DNA from: Adineta steineri
Taxonomy: Eukaryota > Rotifera > Eurotatoria > Adinetida > Adinetidae
Length of the DNA stretch: 64,000 nucleotides
Assembly: GCA_905250115.1 (NCBI GenBank)
Contig: CAJNOI010000065.1
Span: 318,360 to 382,359 of the forward strand
Direction of reading: 5' to 3'
Shown: positions 49,530-61,690 of the stretch, piece by piece
Position numbering within the stretch: position 1 is the first letter of the stretch
Layout of the letters: every line of letters starts with the position of its first letter
Made by a program: the position numbers and the translations under genes
The notes under the pieces: model-generated
Database searches by the model: none
Seen by the model: only the letters and a program-made list of their open reading frames with translations
Told to the model about the DNA's origin: nothing

Positions 49530-52006
49530 ATATTTACTTCAATATTTGACATTTAATATTTTTAATGAATATTATAGAGAATTTCTTTCTTTTTTTTTCT
49601 TTTTCTTCATATTAACAACAGTAGAACACATATGAATAAAATTAATTCAGAAGAATAATAAATTAAATTTAAGTATTGTATTATTACTGATCTTGGTTTA
49701 GCCCGTTTTCTTCAATCAAATAAGTAAATAGAACAAAAGGGTTAATTTTTTCAAACGTTATTTCTCTTCTTGTCTATGAGTAACTATCAAGCAAATAAGA
49801 ACAAATATATTTATTTATACAGAATGCATGTCAAAAGATAGAAGAGAAAAAAAAGATCGATAGCAATAATAAGTAAAGCTATAACATAACTATATGACAT
49901 TTATGGGTTAACTTATATAACGGATGCATCCGACTTGAATGACTCTCCCAGATTTTGACGTATTTACTTGAATTTCTATCAGAAGATAGTCCATGGAATT
50001 CTCTACAAAACCGTATGAAAAGAGCTCTTTCAACAAATAAGAATGGGATTATATCGAGTCAACACTCTAAAATGGCCCACTTTTAGACATACATTTTTAT
50101 AAAATGAATCATCTCATTTTTTTCAGATGAACAGACACAGAGTCTTACTATAATGCAATTTTTCAGTGCGTTTAGGTACATTTTTTCCGACAAAGCTAAA
50201 AACAAGATATTTAGATAGGATTGTGAGTTTAATCCTCTTAAAAGACAGTTTCAAAACATCGATCTTTCTCGTTCTACGCCTCAAGCATTCTGCTCATAAG
50301 AAGATAATAGAGAAAACATTTTTATTCAACTTAGTAATAAATCTGAATATTTAACATAACAAAATTAAAACTGTAAAGACGTTTTTCAGGTAAGTTGACA
50401 GTATATCGAAATAAAGTATTCGCCCATATAATAGAACTTATCATGAGCTGCAAGCCGATCTATTCAGTCTTTTTTGCATGTGGACAAAAGAGCGGCACAA
50501 AATCGTACATATAAAGGATAGTCATTTGAAAGAGGGTAGAGAATTTGATGAATTATCTTCTAAAAAAACTCAAATAAATACGTCTTAATCTAAGAGAGAT
50601 GTTCGTAAAATACTGAAAGAATTATTCATTATGGCGCACTCGTTATATCTATTGTTTTATAACAGATATCATGGCTGTCATTGTAAAATTTGTATATAAT
50701 TAATCATTCATGATATCTATTGTATTAAATAATGACGCCTTCTAGATAACTACTTTTGAATATATAATCAGCGAAAAAATAAAAAGAAAAGTAATATGGA
50801 AAAATAATAATTGTCGAACGTGCTTAAAATAAATGAATAATTATGTGTGTTTTAGCAAATTATATCAGTTAAGAGAGTAGACATATACTAAAGAAATTTA
50901 CCATCAGTGAATATATTCAGTGACCATTTACTTCATGTGAATATAATATTTTTCTTTATTTCTAGATTCTATTGATTCAGTAAGTAAATAGAATCTTTTT
51001 TTTCTATGTCTAATATACACTATTGTTTGTGACAAATGATCTTTTCTTTTTCGTTGAGTTTCGAGGACGACAAATGTTTTTGTGTGATAATATAAATAAC
51101 GCTTCGAAGAACTACGATATACAGTCTAGTTTCATTAATTACGATTCCTTGATTCCAGATAAAAAATAAGATTTCGAGGTAATTCAACAATATATCTACA
51201 TATTTTTCTTTATTTAATGGCAAATTAATTTTATTACTTCGTAATGAATGTTTACACATTATCCAAATTCTTCCAATTGATATTTATACCATTTGTATAT
51301 GTCATAGAGAAAGTCACGCAGGATAGGGTACATATTCCATTGGAAGCAATAACATCTTATTGCTTTTTCAGACTTTTATATTTCAGGAAAGTAATGATAC
51401 ATATTACTTAAATATAATGTATATACGTCATTAGCAATGAAACCGAGACATCTTTTGTACAGACAACAATAGCTTTCCTTTGTTGTGCTTATACGCCGTC
51501 ATTAACGCAAGATTTTATTAGATCGAATGAGCAATCATGCTGAAAATCTCATATAATTATAGATGAATAAATACATTCGCGAGTATTAGAGACTAGATAT
51601 TATCTTGCATGTATATTTTTCGTTAAATACATATATGTATTAAAATAGAACCCAAAACTATATTTATACTAATAGATATAAATGTTAATATTTCGTTCAA
51701 AATACGTTTTTTATATTTATGATTAACATTGAGTTTTGATTAGAATTCTATATAGATCGTGTTCTTTTACTAATTTCTTATTCATTCTGGTTAACACGAG
51801 ATGGCATGGCAAAGACAGATAACATGTATATATATACAGGAAGTTTGATAAACAAAAGCAACTAGATTATTGATGGCATTGTGGTGTGTATATATTTGTC
51901 AGGGCACTTCTTCGATTTTTTTTCCTTTTCCTATTCATTTGTAGTTTATCTATGTTTATTAATAGTCGTAGTTGAATAATTTTTGTAAATGATAAATAGC
52001 TGAACC
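49530..52006. other. Intergenic, calcium sensor to first K2P exon
   Basis: AT-rich sequence without recognisable genes. Short frames at 50166-50354 and 51020-51259 have no family resemblance. An AATAAA near 49635 could end the calcium sensor transcript. More K2P first exons could be hidden here. Confidence 0.5.
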
Positions 52007-52183
52007 ATGCACTTCTTTCGACTTAAACCGCGATATCAACCACAACGACAATCATCTCATACAGTTGATCAAATTGATTTACCTGTAATTGCTCGTCGAC
52101 GTACTCTACAATTGCCACCAACATCAATTGCACCGCCACAATTCAAAACTCGTATATGGCATTTATTACCATTTGTTGGAAAG
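52007..52183 (+). CDS. K2P channel alternative first exon A (59 codons)
   Basis: ATG begins MHFFRLKPRYQPQRQ and the exon ends PFVGK at a GTATGT donor in phase 0. An in-frame TGA lies two codons before the ATG, as expected of a first exon. The peptide is basic and proline-containing with no membrane segment, suiting a cytosolic channel N-terminus. It would splice over about 6.3 kb to the common acceptor at 58526. Confidence 0.6.
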
Positions 52184-52716
52184 GTATGTCATAAATGAAA
52201 ATTCTAATTTAATAGTAAAACTATGAATGATTTTATTTCCTTTGAAAAATTGAGATAATAATTACCATTAGTTTTCGGTTCTATACAGAATCGTTGTCTT
52301 CTTTGAATACAAATTTTTTTATTTTTTAACAGAATACTAATGAGTGTTTATTTATCCTTGGATAATCATTTTTTCAATTAACCATTTTCTATAATAATAC
52401 TAATGTGTATTCTATCTGGTATTATGTCAATATATATTTATATATATTTTAGCTTCTATCATTAGATGTTGAAAGAAAGAAAACAGAGAGTATGACATGT
52501 CTCATGTGTGTGTATATAAATGATCAATTGGTTAAATGAAAATATAACAGAAATGAAATAGATAAAGTATTGAATGACCCCAGGGTTTTGAATTTGATGA
52601 ATAATAAAAAAAAAAAGCAATATTGATTAAATAATAAATGTTCTAGTTTATTAGTGTCAATGAATATATGTAGGAGAGACACATAAGAAAATAAGAGTGC
52701 ATTCTATTGAGTTTCA

Positions 52717-52890
52717 ATGCATATTGGTTCAGGAACAGGATATCGTCGACATAAACGTCGACATCGCCGTATTGTTCATAATCACGATGAAGCTTATGAC
52801 AGAATTTTACCCAATGCTCAATATGATCATGTACTATTCCAAAAATCAACAAGAGAAAATACCGAACAGAGATCATGCGAAAAATGTCAG
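52717..52890 (+). CDS. K2P channel alternative first exon B (58 codons)
   Basis: The peptide starts MHIGSGTGYRRHKRRHRR and ends CEKCQ at a GTATGA donor in phase 0. An in-frame TGA stands three codons before the ATG. It is strongly basic at the start and has two Cys near the end. A longer open frame in another phase covers the same DNA, but this frame has the donor and the phase that fit the common exon. Confidence 0.55.
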
Positions 52891-54125
52891 GTATGAAATT
52901 TGAATTATTTTATTCAACGAACAGAAAATAATACAAATGATACACAATAATATGAATATGTAACACAAGATTAAATTGATTGTTAAACGATGTTTACATT
53001 AAAAGATGTCTCAGTACTTTAGATAATAATAAGAAAATATCCTGTGGTTTCTAGTATAAAACATAAGTCTGATTAATATTTATTTTCTCTTTTATTACAC
53101 CATTTATTTTTCGAGAAAAAAACTCAGTCTTAATGGTATATTTGGATGATTAAATAAAATATTTTAGTGTATTATCCAACTGGATTAAGAAACCTTCAAG
53201 CGCTAAAATATGTTAACTTTTGTATATAATAATTTATTCAATAGTTATAATGACTATTTCGATTAGTTTTATTCTTGAATATATTCCCAAAATTCGTTAA
53301 TAATTCAACCGAATTTTTCTTCAGTAATTGACAACTTGTCATGAATAAATTTTATGTATATATATATATATCTATATATTTCATAGAAAATTAACACTTG
53401 AATATTTTTTTTAATGAATCTCCAGATAATGTCTGTCTTTTGTCATCAAATATTATAAATCAATTTCTTTCTTCTAACACAATACTCTTTCTTAAAAACA
53501 GATTTGTTGATTTGTTCTATTAGTAAGAAAAATAATTATCTTGAATAGAAGACATATGAAAGATACTTTCTTTATATAAATAATTGTATAAATCCGCAGA
53601 ATTTGTATCATTTCCCTACTATACTTTTTTGACAATAATACTAGTAAATATACATATTGATCTACTCTATATCACTTATGAGTATAATTCTTCTATTGAA
53701 ATTTCTTTTTTTTATATACATGATAACACCATGAGATTGTTGTTTGATAGCATCATTAGATTTTGTTCGTGGTAGATAATAAAAATGCATCAAATTTATC
53801 ACAGCAGTATCCATATAGGTATCACTATCGGAAAAAAAGGGAAGGTCGTTAGCGACTTGTTGTCTGTGAATAAGTGTATATAAAAATAAGTTATATGTGT
53901 CCTCTAGCTTGATTTCCTAAAGATTTTTTTTTTCTATTCTTTGATGCAATATATTTTGACTAAGAACAATATTGTAGAAAAGAGAATGACAATCACAATT
54001 ACGATTGATTGACACATTCACATACTAGTGCTTTAGCCCATTTTATTTGTCTCTTGTTATTTATTTGTTCAAACAACTGTTGACAATAGACATATCTAAT
54101 ATAATAATATTAAAATATCAGCAAG

Positions 54126-54323
54126 ATGTTTCATATCTTTCGTTGGCGTCGCGAACATAATCAGAATGATGATAAATCAACACCTGATTCATTAGTTAGT
54201 CGAAAATATAAACGACAACATCTTCGACAAAATCGTGAACGAATACTACGTGAAACTCGATATCGTCAAGGTTTACTTCATAACAAACAACATTGGTCAA
54301 CTGACGATCTTGATAAATATCAG
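54126..54323 (+). CDS. K2P channel alternative first exon C (66 codons)
   Basis: The peptide starts MFHIFRWRREHNQND and ends DLDKYQ at a GTAATA donor in phase 0. An in-frame TAA lies five codons upstream. The middle is rich in Arg (RKYKRQHLRQNRERILRETR), which could bind lipid head groups or carry a retention signal. It fits the same acceptor as the other first exons. Confidence 0.6.
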
Positions 54324-54537
54324 GTAATAAAGAAAATGAATCTATACAAAAGAGTTCTTTTTTTTATAATTATATTTGTAATTTTATCACGTAAGAGAGA
54401 ATATTTATTAGTTATTTAAGTACTAAAAAGTTTCAGGTAACTTACTGAATGTCAACACAAGAAAAAATTTAGATTTTTTACTGATTGCCATAAGAAAAGA
54501 TTTGACATGCACTTAGAGATATTAGAATAGAAGCATA

Positions 54538-54585
54538 ATGGCATTAGTTACCAATCGTATAAATCCATTCAATAATGAAAGAAAG
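54538..54585 (+). CDS. Possible K2P alternative first exon D (16 codons)
   Basis: MALVTNRINPFNNERK ends at a GTATTT donor in phase 0, with an in-frame TAG five codons before the ATG. It is short, so chance is a real alternative, but phase and position agree with the other candidates. Confidence 0.35.
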
Positions 54586-56827
54586 GTATTTATTATTATA
54601 AACTTTGTACTCTAATATTTAATGGAGATAATCGAATACATATTTGTAGTATTATTTTTTATATGAAGTTTAGCAAGAGATGGTTAGCAGTTTTCCAGTG
54701 GAAGAAGGTGGGATTAATAATAAATCAGTATGACTAATCATACGAGTATATTTTCATTTGTCATAAATAATTACTTATTTTGCCGGAATATAATCTAATA
54801 ATAGAATTATATTCAAAAATAGATTAATAATTGAAAAATAATATATATTTTTTCTCAAATGAAAAGATTTGTATAATATAGATTTTGATTTTATAATTTA
54901 GTAAATATGGTGATGAAACAGGACTATTAAGAAATGATAAAATTTACTTTTCTAAAAAATATCATAGAAATGTGTGCGTATGTCTCCTCTAGCAGAATGT
55001 ATGTGGCTTCATAGATTTATAGAAGGAAATTTCAGTCGTATTCCAAGTATATTTTTGTGTTTTTATAAAACTTTTCGGTCATAAAAAAATTACCCTACGA
55101 CAGCATTAAATATAATTTTTATGTGTAAGATTTCTTTAGTATTTTTTTTCAAAACACAGTTTCTATATAGAAAGACTCGAACTGATTCAAAGATCTACAT
55201 AAGAGTAAGTTTTTAAGCTGAGAATGATTTTTTTCTGTGCGTTTTAATATCATGTCTACTAGAATGCTGTACTATTTGAAAAAATTTCCGCAAATAAGGC
55301 AGCTTTCATTTAAAATTACTGCAAGCTTTAGATATTATATTGTAATATTCAGAATTCGAATAAACAAATTGAAAATTTCATTGTAGTATGGACTAAAATG
55401 TGCTAATGTATTTGTCGAATAAAGGTCGTAATACTATACATTTCAAGTGTTTAGAACAGCTTCTCATCGTTTGTTAGATAGTACCAACGTGATATAATTC
55501 TTCTCTTTTCTTTTTATTAATCATTTTATTCGTTCACATTCCATCCATATTTTTCTGTCACTCTGATGTGCCTATCGCATAATCTTCGACGCTTTATGCA
55601 ATATATGTGTCATTATGTATTGTTGATTGCTTCAAAGACTAGCATACGAAGACGAACTATTAATGCTGTTTCTTATCAAAAAATGAAATTTCTTTGATAA
55701 ACATTACTTTTCAAAACCTTCATTCTCTCAAAAAAAAGCCGGGAGCCAAAGAGTTAAATATGAAATACATAGTAATAAAAAGAGATAGAAATAGTTTGGT
55801 GAAGTATATACGAATTTGTGCTGAAGGGTAATATGAGATGGATATCTTCCGTCATATGTTTTACATCTTCTTCTGGAGGTGTCTATCAAGACAATAGTGT
55901 CATCTTAGAACCATAAAAGTCCTTTTATTTATTAAGATAAAAAGATGGAAAAAACATCAATTTGTTATTGATGAAACAAAAAAAAAGGTCAATTGAGAAC
56001 GTCTTATTCATCACATATTAGTACCACTTTATCACAAATCTAGTCAATTTGATTGTGATTTTAAATCATTTGTATATATAGATATTATATTGACATGTGA
56101 ACGACATCTTAAGTGATTCAATAAATAGATCTTTTGTTTGATAAATTTATCATAATTTCATCAACTAGTTCGTATTTTTTTTATCATTAATAATCACAGT
56201 TAACATTTCCGAATGATTAGTTGTTTTCTAACAACTATAATTTTCTCATCAGTTTTTTTTCCTTTTTCTTCCTCTCTCAATGTCATTTTATCTTAATCTT
56301 GAGTAGAACAGCAATAAATAAGATACTTCTTCGTACTATTATTCGTTATTTCAATGATAAGATGATCGATTGTAGTACTCAACGATTCAATCGTTTCATG
56401 ACAAAATACATTTTTTTTTATCCAAACAATATGAATACTCTTATTACAATGAACATTCCTTCCGTATACTAACTAATCAAGTATATTACCAACGAAGAAA
56501 TTTTTCCACTACGACTACTACTTGATTTACTTATTGTGTTGTTGTTGTTGGTGTATAATTTCGAAGAGCAACAATCACAATTGGTATTCATATATTTACT
56601 CTATTACCTAGTCGTTTTATATATATATATAATTATTTCTATTCTCTACAAATCATATCGAATCTTCATCGCATCTTGTTCGTTTTTTTCCTTTCCAAAA
56701 ACCGACATTCTGTTCAAAATGGTCTGGTAATAATAATCATCAACTAAACAAATAATATTTATATCGAATTACAAGTAATTGATTGAGGTTAGAAATATAA
56801 TGAGTATTACATTATATAAATAAAATC

Positions 56828-56884
56828 ATGTTACTCGGTCACCACCACCATCACTCTCATGCTAAACGACAACATCAAAATAAA
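56828..56884 (+). CDS. K2P alternative first exon E (19 codons, His-rich)
   Basis: MLLGHHHHHSHAKRQHQNK ends at a GTAAGA donor in phase 0. The His run could bind metal or respond to pH. Short length makes it less certain than exons A-C, but the donor is strong and the phase is right. Confidence 0.45.
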
Positions 56885-58073
56885 GTAAGAATATTCAAAT
56901 TTCTAACTATCAGTTTACATGATGTTTTTGTTAATATAAAAAATATATATATACTAAGAATGCTGTTATTGATTAGGAGATACTATCAATCATACAAGAT
57001 TTCCTGTGTAGGAAGAGAACGAAACAGATAGGAGGAAAGAAGTTATTGATTATAATGATAGTCTTGTTTTTCCTAAAATTGCATGCAACTATAACGTTAA
57101 TTAAACAGAAAAAAAGGTATGGTAAAAACATTGTAAATAGAATTCGATACTTACTTAAAGTATCATTATTACTGAAGATTTAATTAACATGCCATATGTT
57201 ATGCAAATAGAATTACAATGTAGATATTTTTCATTATATGTCAATTGAAAATATGAATATTTTATTATTGAACACAAAAATATTTCGAATTTATGATAGA
57301 ATAATTACATATTTTCAAACATGAAATCAACGGAAAAATATATATTGATGTAACTATATCATAGATGATAAATCGTTATTGTTAGTTGTCATATACACCA
57401 GATTTTTGTCTATATGTATCGTCAATATGTGCTTTATCAAGTGCAAAATATGCTTATCTTCCCATATATTATTCATAGTTAGATAGTCTCTTGTATTTGT
57501 TGATCTTTATTCTATTGAGTATACTTTACATAGATCAATGACTATCGAAGTTTCGTCTTTTAAAATATTATTTATTTATTTTTTTTTCTGTTTGATTGAA
57601 GTGTAAGGAAAAAACCATGTATTCGATTACTTAGCCTTCATGTAAATGACCTTTCATATAACCATTCTAAGCTTTGTTTACAATCAAAGAGTATATATTT
57701 ACAGTTATACATATATATATATAGAATTTGTCAATGTTATTTTTTTCAATAGTATTTAAAAAAATGAAAAAGAAAAGAATTTTTATAAATCGTCATATTA
57801 TGACATTAATTAAAATTATTAGATTTTGTTATTTTGACTTCAAATACAAAAGAATCCTTTTATTGTTTCTTCTACTATCGCCCAATATTATTGTCTTATC
57901 TTATGACATAACGTTGTTTTTTCTTTTCTTTTCCCATTGCTTTTGTCATCATTTCGTCAGAATTATCATCAAACCTATTATTACAACGCTTTTTTTTTCT
58001 TGCGACAAAAACAATAACTTATGAAGTCAAGATACATAGTATAAAACGAATAGAAATATGATTACCATTGTCT

Positions 58074-58259
58074 ATGAAAATGCTCGCCTCAAGGCTACAT
58101 ATAAAACGACATTCAACTTCAGCTATTTCTCGACCAAGTACAACAAATATTCGATATTTATCTTATCGTCAACAACGTCGTGCAACAAAAAAATTACAAT
58201 CACATAAAACTTCCATAAACCATGATCCTAACAATGATGAGACTGATGAGAAAACTAAG
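58074..58259 (+). CDS. K2P channel alternative first exon F (62 codons)
   Basis: The peptide starts MKMLASRLHIKRH and ends NDETDEKTK at a GTAGAA donor in phase 0. An in-frame TGA lies five codons before the ATG. The centre is basic (RYLSYRQQRRATKK) and the end acidic. It is the candidate nearest the common exon, 266 bases upstream. Confidence 0.55.
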
Positions 58260-58525
58260 GTAGAAAACAAAAACCCGTTTTTCTTGTTCTATTCGTAATA
58301 TCCATAGAAATAAAGATTATTTTTTTCTCTGAAATTATACTCATCAATCATAAATGATTATAGTTACGTGTGAGAGTTATTAAAACGAAAAAATTTATCA
58401 TGATTAATAAATAAATGTAGTATTTCATTTCTATAACATTTCGTGAATAAACAGAAAGACTAGTTGTTTTGTTACATAGACTATTCAATAATTAATTCGT
58501 TTGTTTTTCTGACTTATAAATTTAG

Positions 58526-60901
58526 TTTAAATTTACTGATCGAACAACAAATGCAACACAGATACGTTCAGGTAATACAAAATATGACCGTATACAAGCA
58601 CCTATTTTATCATTCGATGAAGAAGGAGACATTCCATTGCCTGCAATTAAAAGCAAACGTATATATTTATATATTTGAAAAAGAAATATATACATTATTT
58701 TTATTATTTAGGTTTTTTATCGGATGATCATACATATTTTAGTGAGTCAAAAGATAATCTTACAATTTCAAAATCAATTACTGATGGTATATCAATCGAA
58801 AAAACACGAAGACAAAAAATTCAAGATGCTATTAAAACTGTTTCAAAAGTTGCTTTTAGTCAATTAGGATTAGGTAAGTTAGAATATTCGAATAACGACT
58901 TTATCTATTGACGAGATAATAGAAATAGTCTTATTTAGGAAAATAAATAACAATATAAAAAGACACTATTTTCCTAGAAAAATAATGAAGGTTAAACAAT
59001 ATCCAGTATTCTGTCGACTTCTTATCTTCTATGAGATTGATGTATTATGTCGACCTGTTGTCTTCTATCATCGACTCCTACGTTTGACTTTCCTTATTAC
59101 TCACGGTCTATATTAAGTTTTTACCTCCGAGAGGTTAAAAATGATCCCCTAGGGAAAGAGACAAAATGTCCCATATTAGCCTTCCACTAGATAAAACACT
59201 GTAAGTATTTTCAAATTATTACAATAGAATGTTAGACGTTAGGCATAAAAACTCAATGTATAATTAATAATACTGATTGTGTACTTTTCAGGTGGTCTTG
59301 TAGTTGGTTATGTTATTCTTGGTGGATTGATATTTGATGCTATTGAATCACGTTATGAATTAGAACGTTTAGAAGAAAAAGAACGAAATCGTCAACATTT
59401 TGTTGATCAATTATATATTCATGCTTATAGAGAATTTAATCGTGTATTAAATCAAACATTTGAATTAAAATATGCTTTATGGCGTGGTGGTATATCCCGG
59501 CATGATGAACATAATAATGGTTGGCAAATAGATGTTGAAAAAGATTTATGGAAACAACATATTGATTATGAATTATTACAATATTTTGGTGCAGAAGAAA
59601 AAAGTCAATATAGTAGTGATGAACAACAAGAAGCACAAAATACAATACAAGTTTGGACTTTCTCTAGTGCTATGTTATATTCAGCAACTGTTATTACAAC
59701 GATTGGATATGGAAATATTACACCAAAAACTACTGCAGGCAAAATTGCAACGATGGTATACTAAGTCTTTTAGTTATTAAATAGAACTCAAGAGGGTAAC
59801 AGCGGACTTCAAGATTTTAAAGACTTCGAAAGACTTTAAGAGACTTCAACAAGCGAGGCTTCATTTTTTCGAACGACTTCAAAAGACTACTAGAGACTAA
59901 TGGACTTCGCAGATTACAAAAGGCTTCATAGACTTCAAGGGACTTCATAAACTTCAAGCGATTTTGAAGACTTCTGAAGACTTCACGAGACTTCATCAGA
60001 TTTTATAAGACTTCAGGCATGAAGTCTCTATTGTTTACCTCTTAATAGAACCATTATAATAAAAATATCAAATATTAAATAACAAAAAATTATAGCAGAG
60101 AAAACATAGTTGTCAGTTGATGAATAAATAAGAATCAGCACTATATACGAATATTAAATTATTGTATCCTTGACTATCAGTCGTTCAATTCTATTGAGTT
60201 ATAAGTCTAGGAAGTCATAAAATCGGATATTTCATTTTTTAAATGATTCTAAATTGTATAATATATGTTCATTATATTAGGGAATTTTTCTATATTTGAT
60301 TTTTTTTATGTAGATTTATGCAATGATTGGTATTCCTTTAATGTTCATGTGTTTGACATATACGGGTGATTTATTAGCTGATGCTTTTATAACTAGTTAT
60401 TCAAAGATGGTCAATTTTTTTTATCGACAATTCTGTCGGACACGATTAGTTCGTTGTTTATCATATGATATAGATCAAAATTTTGATCATACTGATGTAG
60501 GAATATTTTTTTATTTATGAAATTTTCAAAATTTTTCTTATTAGTCTGAACATGAAGAAGCACGACATGTACCTATTGTAGCAACATTAGCTGTTCTTGC
60601 ACTTTATATTGCAATGGGTGCATTACTTTTTGCTCAATGGGAAAGTTGGCATGTACTTGATGGAGCTTATTTTTGTTTTATAACATTTACTACAATTGGT
60701 TTTGGAGATCTTGTACCAGGTAAAGGTACAGTTGCAGAATCGAAAGCGGGTAAAGCAGCAATGTGTGCATTATTTCTTTTATTTGGTATGATTGTTATGG
60801 CAATGTCATTTAAATTAATGCAAGATGAAATAATGTCAAAATTTCGACGAATTGCAAGACGTTTTGGTTTTGTAAAACAAAATATGAATGATCCTGGTTA
60901 A
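58526..60901 (+). CDS. Two-pore-domain potassium channel (K2P), common exons
   Basis: Five common exons (58526-58658, 58712-58873, 59292-59755, 60314-60496, 60545-60901) encode 432 residues after the alternative N-terminus. TM1 (LVVGYVILGGLIFDAIE) is followed by a long extracellular cap with an NQT glycosylation site and no Cys. Pore 1 has TTIGYGNITP (about 232), TM2 is AMIGIPLMFMCLTYTGDLLA, and TM3 is VATLAVLALYIAMGALLF. Pore 2 has TTIGFGDLVPG (about 362), and TM4 is AMCALFLLFGMIVMAM. The C-terminus is short and basic. Two TIGxG filters with M-P-M-M-P-M topology define K2P background potassium channels, which set the resting potential as dimers. The lack of a cap Cys means no disulphide-linked cap as seen in many vertebrate members. 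The subtype is uncertain, perhaps closest to invertebrate TWK channels. Confidence 0.95.
59181..59201. repeat. Dispersed repeat family, fragment in K2P intron
   Basis: CTTCCACTAGATAAAACACTG matches the end of the family seen at 45379-45413. Only this end is preserved. Confidence 0.35.
59788..60043. mobile_element. hAT-like MITE in K2P intron, exact 8-bp target duplication
   Basis: The element begins TCAAGAGGGTAACA and ends TGTTTACCTCTT. It is flanked on both sides by AATAGAAC (59780-59787 and 60044-60051). The 256-base interior is a degenerate array of GACTTC units with spacers of 5-15 bases. Its ends resemble those at 38787 (CAAGGGG-ACA), and its interior resembles 1506-1684. Confidence 0.82.
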
Positions 60902-60986
60902 AATAATTTCAATGAAAAATTTTTATCACAAGAAAATTATGATTTTTGTTTCGCATGTCTGTGATTTTTCATTGCATGTTTTTTGG

Positions 60987-60989
60987 ATG

Positions 60990-61021
<32 letters not shown>

Positions 61022-61023
61022 CG
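60987..61023. repeat. (GT)n microsatellite
   Basis: About 18 GT units with two GC interruptions lie in the 3' untranslated or flanking region of the K2P gene, about 90 bases after the stop. Confidence 0.9.
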
Positions 61024-61356
61024 TATCCTTGTGCTTTATATTTGTTTTGTTTTTCTACTTCGACATTAAAAGTCAAATAGTGTCATCAACATCTTTATCG
61101 TTTTATTTTTTTTCTCTTCTCTTCTCTTTTGATAATATAATGATATTAATGACTTAGATTTAGAAACTCATGTACAGAGAGTGTTTATGTGTGTTTTGTA
61201 TTTATTTGGTAAATAATAATAATACGATTCTTTGAATAATAATTAACAACAAAAATGAAAATATTATTTGGATATAAGAAAAAATACGGTAAGATAATTA
61301 ATAGTATTTTAGATTCTGATTATTTTTAAAAAATATCGTATTTTTAATCGATTTGG

Positions 61357-61513
61357 TAGTCAAATGTCGACAAAAAAATGTCGATAGATAAAATGGTGAC
61401 AGATCAAATGCCGACGTATAGAGTGCGGGTGTGGGTATCCCTCTATTTTATACCCACACCCTTCTTTTCTTTGTATTTCATGATGTCGACATTTTATTAT
61501 CGACGTCTGGCTA
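61357..61513. mobile_element. Candidate MITE/foldback with GTCGACA ends and telomere-like stem
   Basis: The left end reads TAGTCAAATGTCGACA and the right end, inverted, TAGCCAGACGTCGATA with a further ATGTCGACAT. The centre folds into GGGTGTGGGTAT paired with ATACCCACACCC around an 11-base loop. It encodes nothing. The TGTGGG in the stem repeats what is seen in the element at 38787. Confidence 0.55.
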
Positions 61514-61569
61514 TTTTCCCTTTTAATCTATTGATATGATAAATAATACATTTCAGTAAAAGTATTGAT

Positions 61570-61690
61570 GATGTTCAGTGTTTTATTTAGCGAGTGGGCG
61601 GTGCCCAGCCGAAATAGGAGACTTAAACAAAGCGCTGTTAGACGACGCCCATCCAAAATTTTTATTTCGCCCACCCGAAAAAAAATCTGA
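61570..61690. repeat. Dispersed repeat family, copy 2
   Basis: This is the best-preserved copy and aligns over about 115 bases with 30829-30945. It starts ATGTTCAGTGTTTTATTTAG and closes with CGCCCACCCGAAAAAAAA. The A-rich end could suggest a short retroposon, but no pol III boxes are clear. Confidence 0.6.

Noticed and set aside
58551-58571. ATG plus six codons ending at a GTAATA donor, as a further K2P first exon
   Set aside because: It lies inside the common exon 58526-58658, whose frame runs through it and has matching phases on both sides.
61404-61480. CRISPR-like or satellite array suggested by repeated GTCGACA and TGTGGG
   Set aside because: The units are arranged as one inverted repeat, not as spaced direct repeats, and the genome is eukaryotic.
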